Program-made: the position numbers and the translations under genes | Assembly: GCA_002731575.1 (NCBI GenBank) | Contig: PCCE01000038.1 | Location: 1 to 33,394 of the forward strand | DNA length: 33,394 nucleotides | Origin: Gammaproteobacteria bacterium | GTDB taxonomy: Bacteria > Pseudomonadota > Gammaproteobacteria > Pseudomonadales > Azotimanducaceae | Reading direction: 5' to 3' | Notes under the pieces: model-generated | Told to the model about the DNA's origin: nothing | The model's input: the letters and a program-made list of their open reading frames with translations, nothing else | The model's database searches: none | Part shown: positions 29,635 to 33,394 of the stretch, in pieces | Layout of the letters: each line of letters opens with the position of its first letter | How positions within the stretch are numbered: position 1 is the first letter of the stretch

Positions 29635-29674
29635 CGCTACCGCTGGCTAACAGAATACTCACGGAGAACTACGT

Positions 29675-30295
29675 ATGGCCCGTTACTTAGGACCAAAACT
29701 GAAACTGAGCCGTCGCGAGGGCACCGACCTGTTCTTGAAGAGCGGCGTGCGTCCGATCGACTCCAAGTGCAAGATCGACAATGCGCCCGGTCAGCATGGC
29801 ATCCGTCGTGGTCGGTTATCCGACTACGCAGTGCAGTTGCGTGAAAAGCAAAAAGTACGCCGCATCTATGGCGTGCTAGAAAAACAGTTCCGTAACTACT
29901 ATAAAGCAGCGGACCGTAAGAAAGGCGCAACTGGTGAAAACCTGCTAAAGCTCCTGGAATGCCGTTTAGATAACGTTGTATATCGTATGGGCTATGGCTC
30001 TACCCGTGCGGAAAGCCGCCAGTTGGTGTCGCATAAATCCATCACGGTGAATGGCGGTATCGTAAACATTGCGTCCTATCAGGTAAAAGCTGACGACGTC
30101 GTCGCTGTTGCCGAAAAATCCCGCGGCCAGCTGCGTATTCAGGCTGCTTTGCAGCTTGCAGCCCAGCGTGGTCAAGGCGATTGGGTTGAAGTAAACGCAG
30201 AGAAGATGGAAGGCACGTTTAAGCGCCTACCTGATCGCGAAGAGCTACCTGCTGAGATTAACGAAAACCTCATCGTAGAGCTTTACTCCAAGTAA
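29675..30295 (+). CDS. rpsD: Ribosomal protein uS4
   Basis: S4 starts 16S assembly, takes part in mRNA unwinding, and represses the alpha operon in E. coli. The 206-residue length equals E. coli. [19 protein letters not shown] and the S4 RNA-binding domain ([20 protein letters not shown]) are clear. ACGGAG precedes the ATG. rpoA follows after 42 bases. Confidence 0.98.
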   Translation: MARYLGPKLKLSRREGTDLFLKSGVRPIDSKCKIDNAPGQHGIRRGRLSDYAVQLREKQKVRRIYGVLEKQFRNYYKAADRKKGATGENLLKLLECRLDNVVYRMGYGSTRAESRQLVSHKSITVNGGIVNIASYQVKADDVVAVAEKSRGQLRIQAALQLAAQRGQGDWVEVNAEKMEGTFKRLPDREELPAEINENLIVELYSK

Positions 30296-30337
30296 TTTTC
30301 ATCACGCCGAATTTGGCGCTTGTGGGAGACACAAAAT

Positions 30338-31330
30338 ATGTCACAGCTGGTTAATGATTTTCTGACACCACAACAAATCGATGTACAGTCCGATAGCCCG
30401 TTTCGGGCCAAGGTAACCCTTGAGCCACTAGAGCGCGGGTTTGGGCATACCTTAGGTAATACGCTGCGTCGCATTTTGCTGTCGTCTATGCCCGGCTGCG
30501 CTATTACCGAAGTGCAAATCGACGGCGTGCTCCACGAATACAGCACCATGGAAGGTGTACAGGAAGATGTCATCGACATCTTGCTGAATCTCAAAGACAT
30601 CAGCATCGTCATGCACAACCAAGACGAAGGCGTTATTACGTTGAGCAAGGATGGCTCAGGAGCAGTGGTCGCCGGCGATTTCCAGCTTACCGAAGATATC
30701 GAGATCGCCAACCCAGACCATGTGGTATGCCACCTCAACGACAAAGGCTCCATCCGCATCGAAGCACGGGTAACCCGCGGCCGTGGCTATGTTCCTGTCG
30801 ATTCTCAAGCTGATTCCGAAGAAGAAAGCCGGTCCATTGGCACGCTGCGTCTGGATGCCTCTTATAGCCCAATGCGACGGGTGTCCTACAGCGTAGAAAG
30901 TACTCGCGTAGAGCAGCGTACAGACTTAGATAAGTTGGTTCTTGATTTGGAAACCAACGGGACCATCGATCCGGAAGAATCGATTCGCCGCGCGGCGACC
31001 ATTTTGCAGCACCAGCTGGCAGTATTCGTCGACCTCGATAACGAAAAAGAGCAGGTTGTCGAGGAGAAAGAGGACGAAGTTGACCCAATACTTATTCGCC
31101 CCGTCGATGACTTGGAGCTAACGGTGCGCTCTGCCAACTGCCTGAAGGCAGAAAACATTTACTACATTGGCGATTTGATTCAGCGCACAGAAGTCGAACT
31201 GCTGAAAACCCCTAATTTGGGTAAGAAGTCTTTGACCGAGATTAAGGATGTGTTGGCCTCTCGTGGCCTAGCACTTGGCATGCGGTTGGAAAACTGGCCA
31301 CCAGCGAATCTGCACGGCGGACGACTGTAA
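30338..31330 (+). CDS. rpoA: DNA-directed RNA polymerase subunit alpha
   Basis: The alpha dimer scaffolds RNA polymerase assembly, and its C-terminal domain reads UP elements and activators. I chose the ATG at 30338 ([16 protein letters not shown], 330 residues, E. coli 329). GGGAG lies 9 bases upstream, and the six extra upstream codons would remove that site from the leader. The N-terminal domain contains [20 protein letters not shown]. After an acidic linker (EEKEDEVDP), the C-terminal domain begins at [13 protein letters not shown] and ends with GMRLENWPP. Confidence 0.98.
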   Translation: MSQLVNDFLTPQQIDVQSDSPFRAKVTLEPLERGFGHTLGNTLRRILLSSMPGCAITEVQIDGVLHEYSTMEGVQEDVIDILLNLKDISIVMHNQDEGVITLSKDGSGAVVAGDFQLTEDIEIANPDHVVCHLNDKGSIRIEARVTRGRGYVPVDSQADSEEESRSIGTLRLDASYSPMRRVSYSVESTRVEQRTDLDKLVLDLETNGTIDPEESIRRAATILQHQLAVFVDLDNEKEQVVEEKEDEVDPILIRPVDDLELTVRSANCLKAENIYYIGDLIQRTEVELLKTPNLGKKSLTEIKDVLASRGLALGMRLENWPPANLHGGRL

Positions 31331-31363
31331 GCCGCAGTTAGGCAAATAGAAAAAAACGATTCT

Positions 31364-31379
31364 TGCGTTGTGAAACGCA
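31364..31379 (+). promoter_or_regulatory. Small hairpin in the rpoA-rplQ gap
   Basis: TGCGTT (31364-31369) pairs with AACGCA (31374-31379) around the GNRA-type loop GTGA. There is no T run after it. It lies 24 bases before rplQ and could affect translation or processing. The function is unknown. Confidence 0.3.
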
Positions 31380-31402
31380 GACATTAGCGACAGGAACGAA
31401 CC

Positions 31403-32014
31403 ATGCGTCATCGAAAGAGTGGCAGACAGCTCAATAGAAATAGCTCACATCGCAAGGCGATGTTTAGCAATATGGCTGCCTCGTTGATAGAAAGCGAAGT
31501 GATCAAAACTACGCTGCCGAAGGCAAAAGAGCTGCGTCGGGTAGTCGAGCCGCTGATCACGCTGGCTAAGCAAGACTCTGTAGCTAACCGTCGGCTGGCG
31601 TTTTCGCGAACACGCAGTAAAGCTGCTGTGGGCAAGCTATTTTCGGAGTTCGGTCCGCGCTACCAAGACCGCCCCGGCGGTTATACACGCATCTTAAAGT
31701 GCGGCTTCCGGGCCGGGGATGCGGCGCCCATGGCTTACATTGAGCTAGTGGGTCGACCCATCGTTAACGAAGAAAGGGACGAAGACTACAACAGCGCCCA
31801 AGCCTTGCCGGCAAGTGAAGAAACGGCGGTAGAGGAAACGACAGCAGTCGAAAGCCCTGTAGAAGAGACCGCAGCGGAGGAAACTCCTGCAGCAGAAGCC
31901 GCTGCTGAAGAAACGACAGCGGTGGTCGAAGAGGTGACGGACGACACAGCAAGCGACGCTGAGGACACTGACGCGAACCCAGCCGAACAAGGCGACGACA
32001 AAAAAGACGGTTAA
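31403..32014 (+). CDS. rplQ: Ribosomal protein bL17 with long acidic C-terminal tail
   Basis: L17 sits at the tunnel exit region of the 50S. Residues 1 to about 120 are a normal L17 ([20 protein letters not shown], then [19 protein letters not shown] and [20 protein letters not shown]). Residues 121-203 are an unusual extension rich in Glu, Asp, Ala and Thr, with about 29 acidic and 3 basic residues. EET recurs at 139, 144, 154, 159 and 169, giving a 15-residue period. E. coli L17 has 127 residues. The frame is continuous with good codons, so the tail looks real. An aminotransferase starts 6 bases after the stop. Confidence 0.96.
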   Translation: MRHRKSGRQLNRNSSHRKAMFSNMAASLIESEVIKTTLPKAKELRRVVEPLITLAKQDSVANRRLAFSRTRSKAAVGKLFSEFGPRYQDRPGGYTRILKCGFRAGDAAPMAYIELVGRPIVNEERDEDYNSAQALPASEETAVEETTAVESPVEETAAEETPAAEAAAEETTAVVEEVTDDTASDAEDTDANPAEQGDDKKDG

Positions 32015-32020
32015 ACGTAT

Positions 32021-33142
32021 ATGAATACAAGCTTTCACCCGACACCGCGAACGTTAATGGGTCCCGGACCCTCGGATGTCCATCCCCGCGTACTCGGCGC
32101 TATGGCGAAAGCGACTATTGGTCACCTAGATCCAGAATTTGTGGGTCTAATGGAAGACATCAAAGAGCTGATGCGCTACACCTTCCGCACGGCCAACTCT
32201 CTGACTCTGCCTCTGTCTGCGCCAGGTTCAGCCGCAATGGAAGCATCCTTTGCCAACCTACTAGAGCCAGGTGACAAGGCCATTGTTTGCATGAATGGCG
32301 TCTTCGGCATGCGCATGGCAGAAAATGTCAGACGTATGGGCGGCGAGCTGATCACCGTTGAAGACGAATGGGGTACTCAAGTCGACCCTGAGAAGCTCAA
32401 GGCGGCATTGCAGACTCATCCTGACGCCAAAATCGTCGCATTTGTTCACGCCGAGACATCTACTGGTGTTTGCAGTGATGTGAAAACCCTCTGTGCACTG
32501 GCGAAAGAAGCGGGCTGTCTCACCATTGTGGATTCGGTAACAGGCCTCGCGGGTGTGGAACTGCAGGTTGACGAATGGCAGGCCGATGTCGCCTATTCCG
32601 GCACCCAAAAGTGTCTTTCGGCACCTCCCGGTATCAGTCTGATCACTTTCAGCCAAGCCGCAGCAGACCGCGTTAAGTCCAGAAACACTCCAGTGCAAAG
32701 CTGGTTCCTAGACCTATCGCTGTTAATGGCCTATTGGGACGGCGAAGGCGGCGGTCGCACCTACCACCACACCGCGCCGGTGAACGCGATGTACGGACTG
32801 CACGAAGCCTTGCTCATGGTTAAGGAGCAAGGCCTAGAAGAATGCTGGGTCAAACACCGCACCATGCATGCCTCACTGCACGAAAATCTTACAGGTTTGG
32901 GTCTGGAATTTGTCGTCGATAGCTCCTATCGGCTACCCCAGTTGAACTTGGTGAGAGTGCCAGAAGGGGTGGACGAAGCTGCCGTGCGGCAACAGCTGTT
33001 GCGAGAATTCAATCTCGAAATCGGTGCCGGTCTGGGCGCCTTTGCTGGCAAAGTCTGGCGCATCGGACTCATGGGTTACTCAGCGCGCCGAGAAAATGTG
33101 CAGCTGTGCACCAGCGCCCTAAGGGCCTGCCTACCCGGCTAA
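32021..33142 (+). CDS. Class V PLP aminotransferase, alanine-glyoxylate/serine-pyruvate type
   Basis: This is a 373-residue cytosolic enzyme of the AGXT-like family, which moves an amino group from alanine or serine to glyoxylate or pyruvate using pyridoxal phosphate. It shows the N-terminal LMGPGPSDVHPRVL, HAETSTGV (143-150), DSVTGLAG with Asp171 for the cofactor nitrogen, and AYSGTQKCLSAPPG with the Schiff-base Lys197. TYHHTAPVNAMYGL and WRIGLMGYSARRENV follow near the C-terminus, the latter with the substrate-binding arginine region. Human AGT has clear counterparts of all these. The exact substrate is not decided by sequence. It starts 6 bases after rplQ without a strong Shine-Dalgarno, so it is probably co-transcribed with the alpha genes. 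Confidence 0.9.
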   Translation: MNTSFHPTPRTLMGPGPSDVHPRVLGAMAKATIGHLDPEFVGLMEDIKELMRYTFRTANSLTLPLSAPGSAAMEASFANLLEPGDKAIVCMNGVFGMRMAENVRRMGGELITVEDEWGTQVDPEKLKAALQTHPDAKIVAFVHAETSTGVCSDVKTLCALAKEAGCLTIVDSVTGLAGVELQVDEWQADVAYSGTQKCLSAPPGISLITFSQAAADRVKSRNTPVQSWFLDLSLLMAYWDGEGGGRTYHHTAPVNAMYGLHEALLMVKEQGLEECWVKHRTMHASLHENLTGLGLEFVVDSSYRLPQLNLVRVPEGVDEAAVRQQLLREFNLEIGAGLGAFAGKVWRIGLMGYSARRENVQLCTSALRACLPG

Positions 33143-33144
33143 CG

Positions 33145-33158
33145 GCGGTGGCGACCGC
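33145..33158. terminator. Weak hairpin between the convergent aminotransferase and uvrA genes
   Basis: GCGGT (33145-33149) pairs with ACCGC (33154-33158) around loop GGCG, 3 bases after the aminotransferase stop. Only TT follows, so it is a poor intrinsic terminator on either strand. It is nevertheless the only candidate in the 79-base convergent gap. Confidence 0.3.
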
Positions 33159-33221
33159 TTAGCTAACCCGACACCGTCTGAGGCTGCACTTACACGAGCA
33201 GCTGAGTCCAGCCAATCGAGA

Positions 33222-33394
33222 CTAAGAAAGAGTCTCCTTTAGAAACCGTCCGGTGTGGGATTTCTTAATTTTCGCCACCTGCTCTGGCGTACCTGTAGCG
33301 ATTATTTCTCCTCCCCCCGAGCCGCCTTCCGGACCCAAATCGACAATCCAGTCAGCAGTTTTTATAACGTCTAGGTTGTGCTCAATGACTACGA
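33222..33394 (-). CDS. uvrA: Excinuclease ABC subunit A, C-terminal end (partial)
   Basis: The minus strand reads the last 57 residues of UvrA, cut by the window edge. Segments [36 protein letters not shown] and [11 protein letters not shown] match the end of the second ABC ATPase domain, including the switch His of IEHN. UvrA detects bulky DNA lesions with UvrB in nucleotide excision repair. uvrA near the end of the alpha operon is also found in other gammaproteobacteria such as pseudomonads. It runs convergently to the aminotransferase. Confidence 0.96.
   Translation of the reverse strand, partial: VVIEHNLDVIKTADWIVDLGPEGGSGGGEIIATGTPEQVAKIKKSHTGRFLKETLS

Overview
The window is a bacterial chromosome segment made almost entirely of the transcription and translation core. 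Gene order and protein sequences point to a gammaproteobacterium. The tRNA-Gly(TCC), tRNA-Thr(GGT), tuf order matches the E. coli tufB locus. The rif cluster (secE-nusG-rplKAJL-rpoBC) runs directly into str (rpsL-rpsG-fusA), S10, spc and alpha, an arrangement like that of pseudomonads and unlike E. coli, where rif lies elsewhere. EF-Tu carries an insertion of about ten residues after NKxD that I recall from marine gammaproteobacteria such as Marinobacter and Cellvibrionales relatives. Species cannot be named from this window.

Layout: 1-1778 holds two tRNAs and tuf, closed by a strong intrinsic terminator. 1897-3072 holds tRNA-Trp, secE and nusG. 3236-14100 holds rplK, rplA, a structured leader, rplJ, rplL, a hairpin pair, rpoB and rpoC. 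14140-17362 holds a good promoter, rpsL, rpsG and fusA. 17363-17840 is a 478-base gap where many relatives carry a second tuf; it contains a good promoter and a structured leader. 17841-28802 is the S10 plus spc run from rpsJ to rpmJ, with an unusual terminator-like element between rpsJ and rplC. 28842-32014 is the alpha run rpsM-rpsK-rpsD-rpoA-rplQ. An AGXT-like aminotransferase follows rplQ after 6 bases, and the convergent 3' end of uvrA closes the window.

The genes form one functional unit: ribosomal proteins of both subunits, the two main elongation factors, the RNA polymerase subunits alpha, beta and beta', NusG, and the SecY and SecE translocon subunits. Spacing is tight, with 1-8 base overlaps at several junctions.

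I found no mobile element, CRISPR array, phage gene or defence system, and no clear sign of a wholly new system. The points worth a second look are local: the rpsJ-rplC attenuator-like spacer, the long acidic repeat tail on L17, a tandem repeat between rpsC and rplP, the aminotransferase in the ribosomal operon, an EF-G with an unusual domain IV, and several structured leaders.
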